From an uncultured Rhodoblastus sp. (GTDB lineage Bacteria > Pseudomonadota > Alphaproteobacteria > Rhizobiales > Beijerinckiaceae), in NCBI RefSeq assembly GCF_903903185.1, contig NZ_CAIUXT010000237.1:1-33546 (forward strand): a stretch of 33,546 nt of DNA, in the 5' to 3' direction. Positions within the stretch are counted from its first letter, which is position 1; each line of letters opens with the position of its first letter. Positions 8,594 to 15,812 of this stretch are shown here, piece after piece. Below the pieces are notes generated by a model, which ran no database searches, was not told the origin of the DNA, and saw only the letters and a program-made list of their open reading frames with translations. The translations under genes and the position numbers were made by a program.

Positions 8594-9009
8594 GCTGTCT
8601 GGCCCTGCAAACACGCCGGTTCCGGGCTGCGCGGCAAAGCAGCCTCGCAGCATCCGCGCCCCCCGTCGAAAGACGACAAGGGCGAATCTTTAGGTTTGAG
8701 GGGACGGGCGGTCAACAGAGGTCGGGCTGGCGCCTTTTCCGATCCGATGGAACGGAAAAGGGGTTCTAGTTCTTGTTTTTAGGCGTTTTCTTCACGCGAA
8801 CCGGAACCGCTTCACTTGAAAACGCTCTGGGGCATGCGCGGACGCCGCACTTTTTGCGGCCTTGCGACAAATTTGTCATCCGTCGCGCGGTTTCCGTCCC
8901 CAGGATCGAACGGTGGCGGAAAGGCGCATAGCACCCGAACCTTTGGCGGTTCGGGCGCAATCTTTACGAGGCGGCGTTAGGCCCAATCGGGCCACCCGTT
9001 CCGACAAGC
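8594..9009. other. Intergenic region with mosaic repeat and hairpins
   Basis: This 416-base gap has no convincing gene. It contains a palindromic mosaic element (8735-8825), a GCCGCA/TGCGGC hairpin (8844-8860) and a CCCGAACC/GGTTCGGG hairpin with a six-base loop (8934-8955). The last could end transcription of the Gly/His-rich gene on the - strand, but it lacks a T run. Confidence 0.55.
8735..8825. repeat. Intergenic palindromic mosaic element (RIME/REP-like)
   Basis: Two inverted repeats sit in tandem. The first has arms TTTTCCG (8735-8741) and CGGAAAA (8753-8759). The second has arms GCGTTTTC (8783-8790) and GAAAACGC (8818-8825) around a core TTCACGCGAACCGG. The text closely resembles an element I remember as scattered in many copies through intergenic regions of Bradyrhizobium, Rhodopseudomonas and Methylobacterium relatives. 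Membership is from memory; the palindromes are directly visible. Confidence 0.7.
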
Positions 9010-9573
9010 TCACATCGGCGGAACCACCACATAATGCACGCCGCCATAGCCATATTGCGGCTGCAGCCACTGGCCGCCGCAGTTGTAATAGCTGGCGCCG
9101 CCGACGACACGATAGACACAGGCGGGAGGCAACGTGGCGAGGCTCGCGCCAATCGCCAAAGCCGCAACCCCACCGACGACCGCCGCCCCGCAGGCATAGC
9201 AGCCGCCGCCATAATAGCTGTTGACCACCGCCGGCCCGTGATAGCCGTAGCCGCCGCCCCAGGCGCCGCCGGCGTGATAGCCGTCGCCATGCCAGGTGCC
9301 GCCATAGCCGCCGACACCGCCGGCGTGCCAGCCGCCTTCCGGACCATGGTAGACTCCTGCCGCGCCGCCGTCCGGTCCGCGGACGACCGCCCCTTCGCCG
9401 CCCGCCGGGCCATGAAAACTGTCAGCGTGGAAGCCGCCGCCGTCAAATCCGCCAGCGTGGAAGTCGCCGCCGCCGTGGAAACCGCCGAAGCCGCCGCCGC
9501 GCCAGGCGAAGGCGGGATTAATGGCAAGAGCCGAAGCCGCGAGGACAACAGCCAGAAATTGACGCTTGATCAT
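9010..9573 (-). CDS. Gly/His-rich secreted protein
   Basis: Small exported protein of 187 residues and unknown function. The ATG at 9573 follows an AAGGA ribosome-binding site and begins a clean signal peptide (MIKRQFLAVVLAASALAINPAFA). Residues 24-110 are low-complexity, made of GGF, GGFHGGG, HGPxGG and HAGG-like units very rich in Gly, His and aromatics. After GGGCYACGAA comes a hydrophobic stretch (about 130-148), then a Cys-containing tail with YRVVGGASYYNCGGQW and a Gly/Tyr-rich end. The DUF2092 gene ends 26 bases upstream, so the two are probably one transcript. His and Cys content would permit metal binding, but this is only a possibility. Similar small proteins are common in related bacteria. 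Confidence 0.75.
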   Translation of the reverse strand: MIKRQFLAVVLAASALAINPAFAWRGGGFGGFHGGGDFHAGGFDGGGFHADSFHGPAGGEGAVVRGPDGGAAGVYHGPEGGWHAGGVGGYGGTWHGDGYHAGGAWGGGYGYHGPAVVNSYYGGGCYACGAAVVGGVAALAIGASLATLPPACVYRVVGGASYYNCGGQWLQPQYGYGGVHYVVVPPM

Positions 9574-9599
9574 GGTCTTTTTCCTTGAACGGTTGCGGG

Positions 9600-10400
9600 T
9601 CACGGTTTCGCGGGCGCCTTAACGCCGGCGGGTTTGGCGAACTTGATCTTTCCGGCCTTGGCCGCGGCCTCGGAGCGGAAGGAATCGGCGGCCAATGGCG
9701 CGCCGAGTTTCCAGTTCGAGAACTCGATCACGCTGCGCGGCTTGTCCAGGGTTCCGGTGGGATTGAGCCAGACCAAGCGCGGCAGCCGGTCGGCGGAGCC
9801 GATCCAGATCTGCGCCTGAATATTCTTGGTGGCGATGGCGACGATGTCGGTCTCGACGCCGCCGACGACCTGGGACCTGCCGATCACGAAAGCCGAAGTC
9901 AGGCCTTCGGCGATCGCGGCATAGGGGTCGGCGACGATGAAATCGACGAAGGGGAAATAGAGGCCGGCCTTGTCGTAGGCGGCTTCGAGCATGTCGTCGA
10001 GCTTCGGCGGCGCGGTATCGACAGCGACGAGATTGGCTTCCGGCAGGAAGAGCAGGATCTCCTTGCCGTCATAGTAAAACTCCGAAACAGGCCCGTCGCC
10101 AAGCGTGACGATCTTGAGCTTGTCGGGACGCTGCAACGTTACTTCGGACGCGATGTAATAGACCAGCGGCTGGCCGTTGGCGGCGGGTTCGTCGAAGGCG
10201 CGGCGGACGTGGAACGAGATCGAACTCGCCTTGGCCAGGGTTTCGCTCATGTCCTTCAGCAGGGCCAAGGCCCTGGGTTCTATCGCCACGGGGGCGGTCT
10301 TGACGGCTGGAGCGGCCGCCGGTTCCTCGGCGCGAGCGGGCGGAATGGCGCAAAGGCTGGCAAGCGCGAGCGCCGACAGCCATAAGGATCGAGATTTCAT
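9600..10400 (-). CDS. DUF2092 family periplasmic protein
   Basis: Exported protein of 266 residues. The signal peptide ends AIPPARA-EE, followed by an Ala/Pro-rich linker. The body begins at about residue 40 with EPRALALLKDMSETLAKASSISFHVRRAFDE and continues with RPDKLKIVTLGDG, a pattern of the DUF2092 family, which resembles LolA/LolB-type half-barrels. The family has no established function; a lipid-handling or envelope role is only suggested by the fold resemblance. It is the first gene of a probable two-gene unit with the Gly/His-rich protein (26-base gap). Its upstream region separates it from the HdeA-like pair by 307 bases. Confidence 0.85.
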   Translation of the reverse strand: MKSRSLWLSALALASLCAIPPARAEEPAAAPAVKTAPVAIEPRALALLKDMSETLAKASSISFHVRRAFDEPAANGQPLVYYIASEVTLQRPDKLKIVTLGDGPVSEFYYDGKEILLFLPEANLVAVDTAPPKLDDMLEAAYDKAGLYFPFVDFIVADPYAAIAEGLTSAFVIGRSQVVGGVETDIVAIATKNIQAQIWIGSADRLPRLVWLNPTGTLDKPRSVIEFSNWKLGAPLAADSFRSEAAAKAGKIKFAKPAGVKAPAKP

Positions 10401-10707
10401 TGTCTACCCCTGTTTGCCGTTGTTGTACTTGCGGCGGCGAGCATCGTGAAAGTCCGAGCGCGAGAAGACGCCTTGCAGCTTGCCACAAGGCGCTGCCGCT
10501 GTGCAGGAAAATGGACGAAAAAGCAAGACGTTAGCATTGCACGGCGAAATTAAAAATTGAACCACGCCCGAACGGCAAAAAGGCGAAAAGATGGCCTTGT
10601 CGCACATCCTTGTCCGCGCGACGGCGCCTCGTTCCAGCTTGAAAAAGCATCCACGAATCGGCGCGACGGCGGGCGCCGCGCCTTTTTCGGCGCGACGCTG
10701 TTTCAGG
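10401..10707. other. Intergenic region upstream of the DUF2092 gene
   Basis: This 307-base gap probably contains the - strand promoter of the DUF2092 operon, and I see no convincing gene. A GCGCCG/CGGCGC hairpin with a nine-base loop (10673-10693) lies just after the end of the second HdeA-like gene and could act as a weak terminator. No T run follows it on the - strand. Confidence 0.45.
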
Positions 10708-11001
10708 TCAGTGGGCGACCTTGAGGAACGAACTCAGGAATGAGTCCTTCTTGTTCTTCTTGCAATATTTGACGATGACGGCGGTGTTGCGTTTGGCGTA
10801 GCGCAATTCGAACAGATTCAGGTTCTTGGTGGCGCTGAAATAGCCGCCTACCCAGGACGCGATCAAAGCCTGCCGTTCAGGAGGGGCGTCGAGGAATTGC
10901 TGGCAGGTGATCTGGTCCATGTTGACCACGACCTGCGCCAGCGCCGGCTTGACGGAAATCGCCGCGAGAGCGGCTGCGGCAATGAGAAGTTTGCGGTTCA
11001 T
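10708..11001 (-). CDS. HdeA/HdeB-like periplasmic protein, second copy
   Basis: Small periplasmic protein of 97 residues. It has a 22-residue signal peptide (ending KPALA-Q), then VVNMDQITCQQFLDAPPERQALIASWVGGYFSA and a second Cys in IVKYCKKNKK. Two Cys residues spaced about 45 apart after the signal, with the TCxxFL...W..GY pattern, are the HdeA-family layout. E. coli HdeA is an acid-activated periplasmic chaperone. The basic C-terminal tail (KYCKKNKKDS) is typical of rhizobial homologues. It follows a paralogue by 26 bases, so the two are co-transcribed. Chaperone function in this lineage is inference. Confidence 0.8.
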   Translation of the reverse strand: MNRKLLIAAAALAAISVKPALAQVVVNMDQITCQQFLDAPPERQALIASWVGGYFSATKNLNLFELRYAKRNTAVIVKYCKKNKKDSFLSSFLKVAH

Positions 11002-11027
11002 CTTATTCCTCCGAATCCGAAATCAAA

Positions 11028-11327
11028 TCAGTTGGCGCCGCCTGTGGCGGCCTGAAGGGCGCCCATTACCGAAGACTTCTGGTTGTTCCCGCACCATTTC
11101 TTCACATTGGCGACATTGGTCGCGAAGCGGTCGAGATCGACCGTGGTGGAACCATGCTTCTGGTTGAACCAGCCGCTCATCCAGGCGGAAAACACCTTAT
11201 CGAGTTCCGGCGACATGGCCAGATAATCGCCGCAGGTGACCGTGCCCATGTCGATGGCGACCTGGGCGCGGCCCAACGACGGCGCCAATGTCGCCGCCAA
11301 AGCCAGAATGAGTGCGGTTTTCTTCAT
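11028..11327 (-). CDS. HdeA/HdeB-like periplasmic protein, first copy
   Basis: Protein of 99 residues from the ATG at 11327, which has an AGGGAG ribosome-binding site. The signal peptide ends APSLGRA-QV. The mature part carries VTCGDYLAMSPELDKVFSAWMSGWFN and a second Cys in VKKWCGNN, the same two-Cys plan as the neighbouring gene. The two differ clearly in sequence outside these anchors, so they are an old paralogous pair rather than a recent duplication. A longer frame to 11438 lacks a signal-like start and was not used. Predicted periplasmic acid-stress chaperone by family. It is first of a two-gene unit and divergent from an outer-membrane protein gene. Confidence 0.82.
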   Translation of the reverse strand: MKKTALILALAATLAPSLGRAQVAIDMGTVTCGDYLAMSPELDKVFSAWMSGWFNQKHGSTTVDLDRFATNVANVKKWCGNNQKSSVMGALQAATGGAN

Positions 11328-11664
11328 CGGTAAGCTCCCTGGTTGAAAATTCTGTCTGACGCCCGCTTTCGAGAAATTTTTAGCGGACTTGGGCCGTAAT
11401 GAAAAGGCGACCTTGCCGCTTTTAACCCATTCTTCCACATGCCATTTTTCGTAAGCCGACCCGCGCTATCCGCCTGTTTTGTCGCAATTTTGCAACTGAA
11501 GCCGGAAAGATCGACGCGAACCTCCTCCACAGGTTTTCTTTGTCCGTCATTTTTGGCACGGTTCATCGGAAGTGAGACCTATCGACGCCTTGCATTCGCG
11601 TTCCACGCGGATGTCGAGGCGCGGTTACGAAAAGGTCGCGGGCCATCGTTTTCCGGGGACAGAA
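11328..11664. other. Divergent intergenic region, HdeA-like pair and OMP gene
   Basis: This 337-base gap between divergent starts must hold promoters for both sides. It is somewhat richer in A/T tracts than the surrounding genes (GAAATTTTTAG near 11370, CATTTTTCG near 11443, CATTTTTGG near 11550). I cannot assign -35/-10 pairs, and no gene is visible. Confidence 0.4.
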
Positions 11665-12483
11665 ATGAACAAAACCTTTCGGGCGTCTCTATTCGCCGTC
11701 GGTATGATTTTCTCGGGCCCGGTTCTTGCCGCCGATCCGCCATCGCTCAAGGAGGCCCCGCTGCCGGCGCCCGCGCCCGGCGGCTGGCGTTTCGAGGCGA
11801 CGCTCAATGGCTGGTCGCCGAGCCTGCAGGTCAATTCCGGCTTCGCCGGCCTGCCGAGCGCCTCCAGCAGCATTGGCTTTTTCACGCTTCTGCGGCACCT
11901 CTATGGCAATGTCCCGGTCAGTTTCACCGCCCGCAACGAAAATTTCATCGCCGGGCTGGACCTTTACTGGGTCCGGCTCGGGGCGAACGCGCATTTCAAT
12001 GTGCTGCCGGGGACCCCTTTCGGCGGCGTCAGCGCCGGCCTGACGCTCGGCGAGACGATTTTGACCGGTTTCGGCGGCATCCGGATTCCGTTCGGCGCGC
12101 CCGATTTCAGCCTCTATGCGATCGCCGGCGTCCGCTATGTCAACGTGAATGAATCGCTCGGACTGGGCGCGCCCGTCACCGGCTTCGCCCGGAACTTTTC
12201 CGTGACCAAGAACTGGGCGAGCCCGATCGCCGGCCTCGCCTTGCGCAATAAATTCGACGAAAAATGGTTCGCCGATGGCGAAGTCGATGTCGGCGGAACC
12301 GGCGGCAGCGCGACATGGCAGTTTTTCGGCGCGCTCGGCTATAATTGGACGCCGACCATTGCCTCAACCGTGGGCTTCCGCGCGCTTTATCTCTATAATC
12401 AGCAATATAACGACTTCGGCGGCAGTTTCCGGCTGCATCAGACCATGCTCGGGCCCCAGGCGTCGATCACCTACAAATTCTGA
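11665..12483 (+). CDS. Outer-membrane beta-barrel protein
   Basis: Protein of 272 residues from the ATG at 11665 (upstream GGGGAC is a modest ribosome-binding site). The signal peptide ends GPVLA-ADPPSLKEAPLPAP, a Pro-rich spacer like that of rhizobial surface proteins. Barrel-like strands follow, such as WRFEATLNGWSPSLQV, FIAGLDLYWVRLGANAHF, LTGFGGIRIPF, FSLYAIAGVRYV and FGALGYNWTP. The protein ends PQASITYKF with terminal Phe. A longer frame from 11572 adds 31 residues ahead of the signal peptide and was rejected. It is not part of an evident operon, and the function is unknown. It is more distant from the 6333-7082 porin than a recent paralogue would be. Confidence 0.8.
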   Translation: MNKTFRASLFAVGMIFSGPVLAADPPSLKEAPLPAPAPGGWRFEATLNGWSPSLQVNSGFAGLPSASSSIGFFTLLRHLYGNVPVSFTARNENFIAGLDLYWVRLGANAHFNVLPGTPFGGVSAGLTLGETILTGFGGIRIPFGAPDFSLYAIAGVRYVNVNESLGLGAPVTGFARNFSVTKNWASPIAGLALRNKFDEKWFADGEVDVGGTGGSATWQFFGALGYNWTPTIASTVGFRALYLYNQQYNDFGGSFRLHQTMLGPQASITYKF

Positions 12484-12504
12484 GCGCGCGGCCTCGGCAG
12501 ATCG

Positions 12505-12869
12505 CTACTGGGCCATATCCGCGTCGGGCCGGCCGTTCAGGGTCATCGCGCCGATGGCGATAAGCAGGATTGGCAGCGCCTGTTTGGCGATGCGCTGGAG
12601 ATGGGCCCGCGTCGCCGGATGACGGGCAAGGAATCCGGCCAGAACTGTCATGACGACGCCGACGGTCGTGGCGGCGGCAAATGACTCCAGCACCACCGGC
12701 GGCCGCATGTCCGTCCGCAGCGGCGTCATCGCCGCAACCGAATCGCTGCTATTGGCGCGCAACGCCAGAGCCAGTTCGCTCGAAAACGCTCCGGCCCGGC
12801 GACGCTCAAAGCCTCGATCGGCAACAGCAAGGAAGTCGTATCGAACAAGCCATCGCCCTTTGCGCTCAT
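12505..12869 (-). pseudogene. Frameshifted remnant of a CadD-like membrane transporter
   Basis: A gene appears to start at the ATG at 12869, overlapping the TGA of the BLUF gene (ATGA). That frame reads MSAKGDGLFDTTSLLLPIEA and stops after 48 codons. A second frame then carries LALALRANSSDSVAAMTPL and a membrane segment with GFLARHPATRAHLQRIAKQALPILLIAIGAMTL, ending at 12505. The two join sensibly by one frame change near 12785-12800. The AN-x(2)-D-x(4)-TPL word and the RHP...L-x-R-x(5)-LP-x-LIAIG ending resemble the C-terminal half of CadD-type cadmium/cation efflux proteins, while the N-terminal half is largely missing. I read it as a decayed, truncated gene. Family assignment is from memory and tentative. 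Confidence 0.45.
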
Positions 12870-13294
12870 TCTCCCCGGGGCGAGATCGCCGCCGTAACGA
12901 CCATCTCGTCGAGCAGGGCCAGGGTCGCCCGGCCGGAACTGTCGAACGGATTGAGTTCGGCCCGCTTGAAATATTTGAGCAGCAGCGAGGGATTGAGCCG
13001 GTCGATATTGATCTGCCCCATGGTCCAGGCGCCGAACCGCCGCTCCGATATTTCCTCGAAGATCAGCAGCCGCACCTGTTCGTGGCGTTCGTCGCGCACG
13101 ATGGCGTTGTAGATCTCGCAGACCTCGTCGCGTCCCCCTTCAAGCACCTGCAGGAACAAATTGTGGGAGATGGCGAGCAGACCGGTCAATCCACGGGCCG
13201 GATTATTCTTGCGCGCCTGCTGGAGGATAAGATCCATCGCCGGGGCGTCGCAGGCGGCGGTTGGGCGGCTGGCGTAGAGGCAACGGACGAGCAT
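12866..13294 (-). CDS. Short BLUF-domain blue-light sensor
   Basis: FAD-binding photoreceptor of 142 residues, essentially a BLUF domain with a short C-terminal extension and no fused output domain (PixD/Slr1694-like size). Visible flavin-site residues are Tyr7 (in RCLYASR), Asn31 (in ARKNNPARGLTG), Gln49 (in FLQVLEG), and both Trp90 and Met92 in FGAWTMG, so the light-induced Tyr-Gln hydrogen-bond switch should be intact. RDERH at about 67-71 is also typical. The gene starts nine bases after folE and overlaps the next, broken gene by ATGA, so it is the middle member of a folE operon. With no output domain it must signal through a partner protein, which is not identifiable here. Confidence 0.92.
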   Translation of the reverse strand: MLVRCLYASRPTAACDAPAMDLILQQARKNNPARGLTGLLAISHNLFLQVLEGGRDEVCEIYNAIVRDERHEQVRLLIFEEISERRFGAWTMGQINIDRLNPSLLLKYFKRAELNPFDSSGRATLALLDEMVVTAAISPRGE

Positions 13295-13303
13295 CTTTTG
13301 TCC

Positions 13304-14014
13304 TCACGATTTCAGATTCAGCAGGGAAAGGAATTCGGAGCGCAAGGTGTGATCCTTGAGGAAGGAGCCGCGCATGACGCTGTTGAGCATCTTGGTCTGG
13401 TCGTCCTTGACGCCGCGCCAGTGCATGCAGAAATGATCGGCCTCCATCACCACCGCCAGACCGTCGGGCCGCACCTTGTCCATCAGCACGTTGGCCAGCT
13501 GGGTGATCGCCTCCTCCTGGATCTGCGGGCGCGACATCACCCATTCCGCGAGGCGCGAATATTTCGACAGGCCGATCAGATTGGAATGTTCGTTGGGCAT
13601 CAGCCCGATCCACAGCCGCCCGATGATCGGGCAGAAATGATGGCTACAGGCGCTGCGCACCGTGATCGGCCCGACGATCATCAATTCATTCAGCAATTCG
13701 GCGTTCGGAAACTCGGTGACCGGCGGCGCGCCGACATAGCGCCCGCGAAACACTTCGGTCAGGTACATCTTGGCCACCCGGCGCGCGGTTTCCTGGGTGT
13801 TGTGATCGGTATCGGTGTCGATCACCAGGCTTTCCAGCACCCCCTTGAACTTGGCTTCGACCTCGTCGAGCAGCGCCTCGAGGTCGCCCGGCTCCAGAAA
13901 GGCGGAAATATTGTCATTGGCGTTGAAACGTTTCCGCGCCGCCACGATCCGGCGCCGCACGCGGGCGGAAGCGGTTTCTTGGGAAACGGGTTCTCGGGAA
14001 ACGGGTGGGTCCAT
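13304..14014 (-). CDS. folE: GTP cyclohydrolase I
   Basis: Converts GTP to 7,8-dihydroneopterin triphosphate, the first step towards tetrahydrofolate and other pterins. Protein of 236 residues from the ATG at 14014; a longer frame reaches 14143 but adds an unconserved leader. Zinc ligands are visible as Cys123 and His126 in SACSHHF and Cys196 in HFCMHWRGV, and His125 matches the catalytic His. Further family blocks are TQETARRVAKMY, IGLSKYSRLAEW, SRPQIQEEAITQ and RGSFLKD. It precedes the BLUF gene by nine bases and lies 174 bases after a DsbA-family gene on the same strand. The GC-rich leader (14015-14188) contains two self-complementary elements. Confidence 0.95.
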   Translation of the reverse strand: MDPPVSREPVSQETASARVRRRIVAARKRFNANDNISAFLEPGDLEALLDEVEAKFKGVLESLVIDTDTDHNTQETARRVAKMYLTEVFRGRYVGAPPVTEFPNAELLNELMIVGPITVRSACSHHFCPIIGRLWIGLMPNEHSNLIGLSKYSRLAEWVMSRPQIQEEAITQLANVLMDKVRPDGLAVVMEADHFCMHWRGVKDDQTKMLNSVMRGSFLKDHTLRSEFLSLLNLKS

Positions 14015-14188
14015 ATCGGTCAAGGGCGCTCTCTCTCCAGGCCCCGAAGGGGCGTGGCTTCTCTGTAGCATGTTTCCGGCCAAGGGGGGCGCCCCTGCGG
14101 TTCCCTCAGCTTTTTCGCGCGAAACCGGATGGTCCCGGGCCATTCAACGACAAAACGGCGGCGGGAGGGAGTGTTTTCCAACATTGCT
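14015..14188 (-). promoter_or_regulatory. folE upstream leader with hairpins
   Basis: The stretch between the DsbA-family stop and the folE start holds a GCCCC/GGGGC hairpin with a three-base loop (14041-14053) and a GGGGCGCCCC palindrome (14086-14095). It could contain a promoter or a structured leader. Folate-sensing folE RNA leaders exist in alphaproteobacteria, but I cannot recall that consensus well enough to claim a match. Confidence 0.3.
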
Positions 14189-14878
14189 CTAGCACCAGCT
14201 TGCCTGATCCGGGTTCGGTTCGCGCAACAGTTCCTGGATATTGGCTTCGATAATTCGATAGCCGACATTGCCGAACAGTTTCTGGCGTCCCTCGTTCAGG
14301 ATCATCGTCGGACTGCCTTTCACGCCGAGGTTCTCCGCTTCCCTGTAGTCCGCGGAAAGCGCGGCATGGGCGCGACCGTCGTCGAGGGCGCCCCGGGCGA
14401 CCGTGACGTCCAGCCCGATTTCCCGGGCGATGTCCTGTTGCGTTTCACGTCGTGAAATGTCGAGCCCATGGACGAAAAACGCCTCCCGAATGGTCCGGAG
14501 CGCGCGAGCGAATGTTCCCGGCGTGCATTGGCCGTCCAATTCCGCGACTTCCAGGGCTTTGAGAAAAAGATGCGGCGACAGCGAAGAAGCCGGCCGGGTC
14601 TTGCGCCAAAGGTCCGGATGCAGGGTCAATTCCGGAAATTTATGGCCCGCGTTCTGAACATGCTCGGCAAAGCCATCGTAACCGCCCTTGCTCTGCCAGG
14701 CGGTGGCGATCTTGCCCGGAACATCGCCAAAGACCGGGCAGAAGCGATATTGGAACGCGACCCGATCGCCGAACGATCGCCTCACCTCTGCAAGACGGGG
14801 CTCGGCGAAAAATGCCCAGACGCAAAGCACATCGGAAAAATGGATGATCTGAACAGGATGCACGTCCAAAAACCTCAT
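14189..14878 (-). CDS. DsbA-family (thioredoxin-fold) oxidoreductase-like protein
   Basis: Cytoplasmic protein of about 229 residues from the ATG at 14878. An alternative ATG at 14917 adds 13 residues; neither has a clear ribosome-binding site. The N-terminus reads VQIIHFSDVLCVWAFFAEP, where the thioredoxin-fold strand leads to the active-site position. Here the usual CxxC is CVWA, with only one Cys. The helical insert and the C-terminal GVKGSPTMILNEGRQKLFGNVGY, with its cis-Pro loop (SPT), match the FrnE/DsbA-like group that includes 2-hydroxychromene-2-carboxylate isomerases. A single Cys suggests glutathione-linked or isomerase chemistry rather than disulfide formation. It has no signal peptide. 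The gene is divergent from atoD. Confidence 0.82.
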   Translation of the reverse strand: MRFLDVHPVQIIHFSDVLCVWAFFAEPRLAEVRRSFGDRVAFQYRFCPVFGDVPGKIATAWQSKGGYDGFAEHVQNAGHKFPELTLHPDLWRKTRPASSLSPHLFLKALEVAELDGQCTPGTFARALRTIREAFFVHGLDISRRETQQDIAREIGLDVTVARGALDDGRAHAALSADYREAENLGVKGSPTMILNEGRQKLFGNVGYRIIEANIQELLREPNPDQASWC

Positions 14879-15152
14879 GGCTGGATAAAATACGATGGAA
14901 TCCTCATCGCGCCTCATGCGGTCGACCGCGGGAGCGCCGATGTTGACGCTCGAACCCGGGCGATCGTCCGAGCCCTCGAAGCCGGGCGCGGAGGCCAGAG
15001 ACCTTATATCGTCTCGCGCTATTTGACCAAAGTCTCGTTCACCGATCTATCAAAATGGGCGCATAAGCTTGCAAGCGTTGCGGTGCGGGCTTGCGACGAC
15101 GGCGGCGCTAATCCGGCAAAACCCTGGCCGGCCAGAACGAGGCGAGTTGACG

Positions 15153-15812
15153 ATGAAAAAGGGCGTTACCCCGGAGGAGGCGGCGGCGATGATTTCCGAC
15201 GGCGCCGTGCTGATGATCGGCGGATTCATGGGCGTGGGCAGTCCGCACCGCACCATCGCAGCGCTCGTCGAACGCGGCGTCCGCAATCTCACCATCATCG
15301 CCAATGACACGGCGAAGGCCGATTACGGCATCGGCAAGCTGATCCGCGCCGGCGCGGTGGCGCGCCTTGTCGCCTCCCATATCGGTCTCAATCCCGAGAC
15401 CCAGAGGGCGATGATCGACGGCGTCATCGACGTAGAACTGACGCCGCAGGGCACGCTCGCCGAGCAGATTCGCGCCGGCGGCTATGGCCTGGGCGGCGTT
15501 CTCACCAAGACCGCGCTCGGCACGACTGCGGCCGAAGGCAAGAAAATCATCGACATCGACGGCGAGCCATGGCTCTACGCGCCGCCGCTCAAAGCCGATT
15601 TCGCCTTGATCGCCTGCGATCGCTGCGACCACAATGGCAATGTTTCCTATCAGCTGACCGCGACCAATTTCAATCCGGTCATGGCCATGGCGGCGCAAAC
15701 GGTGATCTGCGAGCCGCGCGAAATTGTTCCCGTGGGCGTGATTCCGCCCGATCATGTCAACACCCCCGGCGTTCTGGTCAATTACATCATCCGTAGAGGC
15801 GCCCACCAATGA
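15153..15812 (+). CDS. atoD: Acetate/acetoacetate CoA-transferase subunit alpha
   Basis: Alpha subunit of a 3-oxoacid (butyrate-acetoacetate type) CoA-transferase, which moves CoA between acyl-CoA and free acid in the cytoplasm. Protein of 219 residues. It aligns by eye along its length with E. coli AtoD: the GGFMGVGSPHRTIAAL CoA-binding turn, TIIANDTAKADYGIGKLI, ASHIGLNPETQR, PQGTLAEQIRAGGYGLGGVLT and YQLTATNFNPVMAMAA. The ATG at 15153 was chosen over an upstream frame at 15069 because it has a GAGGCGAG ribosome-binding site and matches the family start. It overlaps atoA by four bases (ATGA). The likely substrate is acetoacetate or a short-chain acid, which fits a phasin-bearing neighbourhood. 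Confidence 0.93.
   Translation: MKKGVTPEEAAAMISDGAVLMIGGFMGVGSPHRTIAALVERGVRNLTIIANDTAKADYGIGKLIRAGAVARLVASHIGLNPETQRAMIDGVIDVELTPQGTLAEQIRAGGYGLGGVLTKTALGTTAAEGKKIIDIDGEPWLYAPPLKADFALIACDRCDHNGNVSYQLTATNFNPVMAMAAQTVICEPREIVPVGVIPPDHVNTPGVLVNYIIRRGAHQ

Noticed and set aside
8766..8960. Small - strand frame of 64 codons
   Set aside because: It lies across the palindromic mosaic element and has no ribosome-binding site; a by-product of the repeat.
12650..14068. + strand open frame of 472 codons across folE and the BLUF gene
   Set aside because: Shadow of two well-identified - strand genes; no motif of its own.
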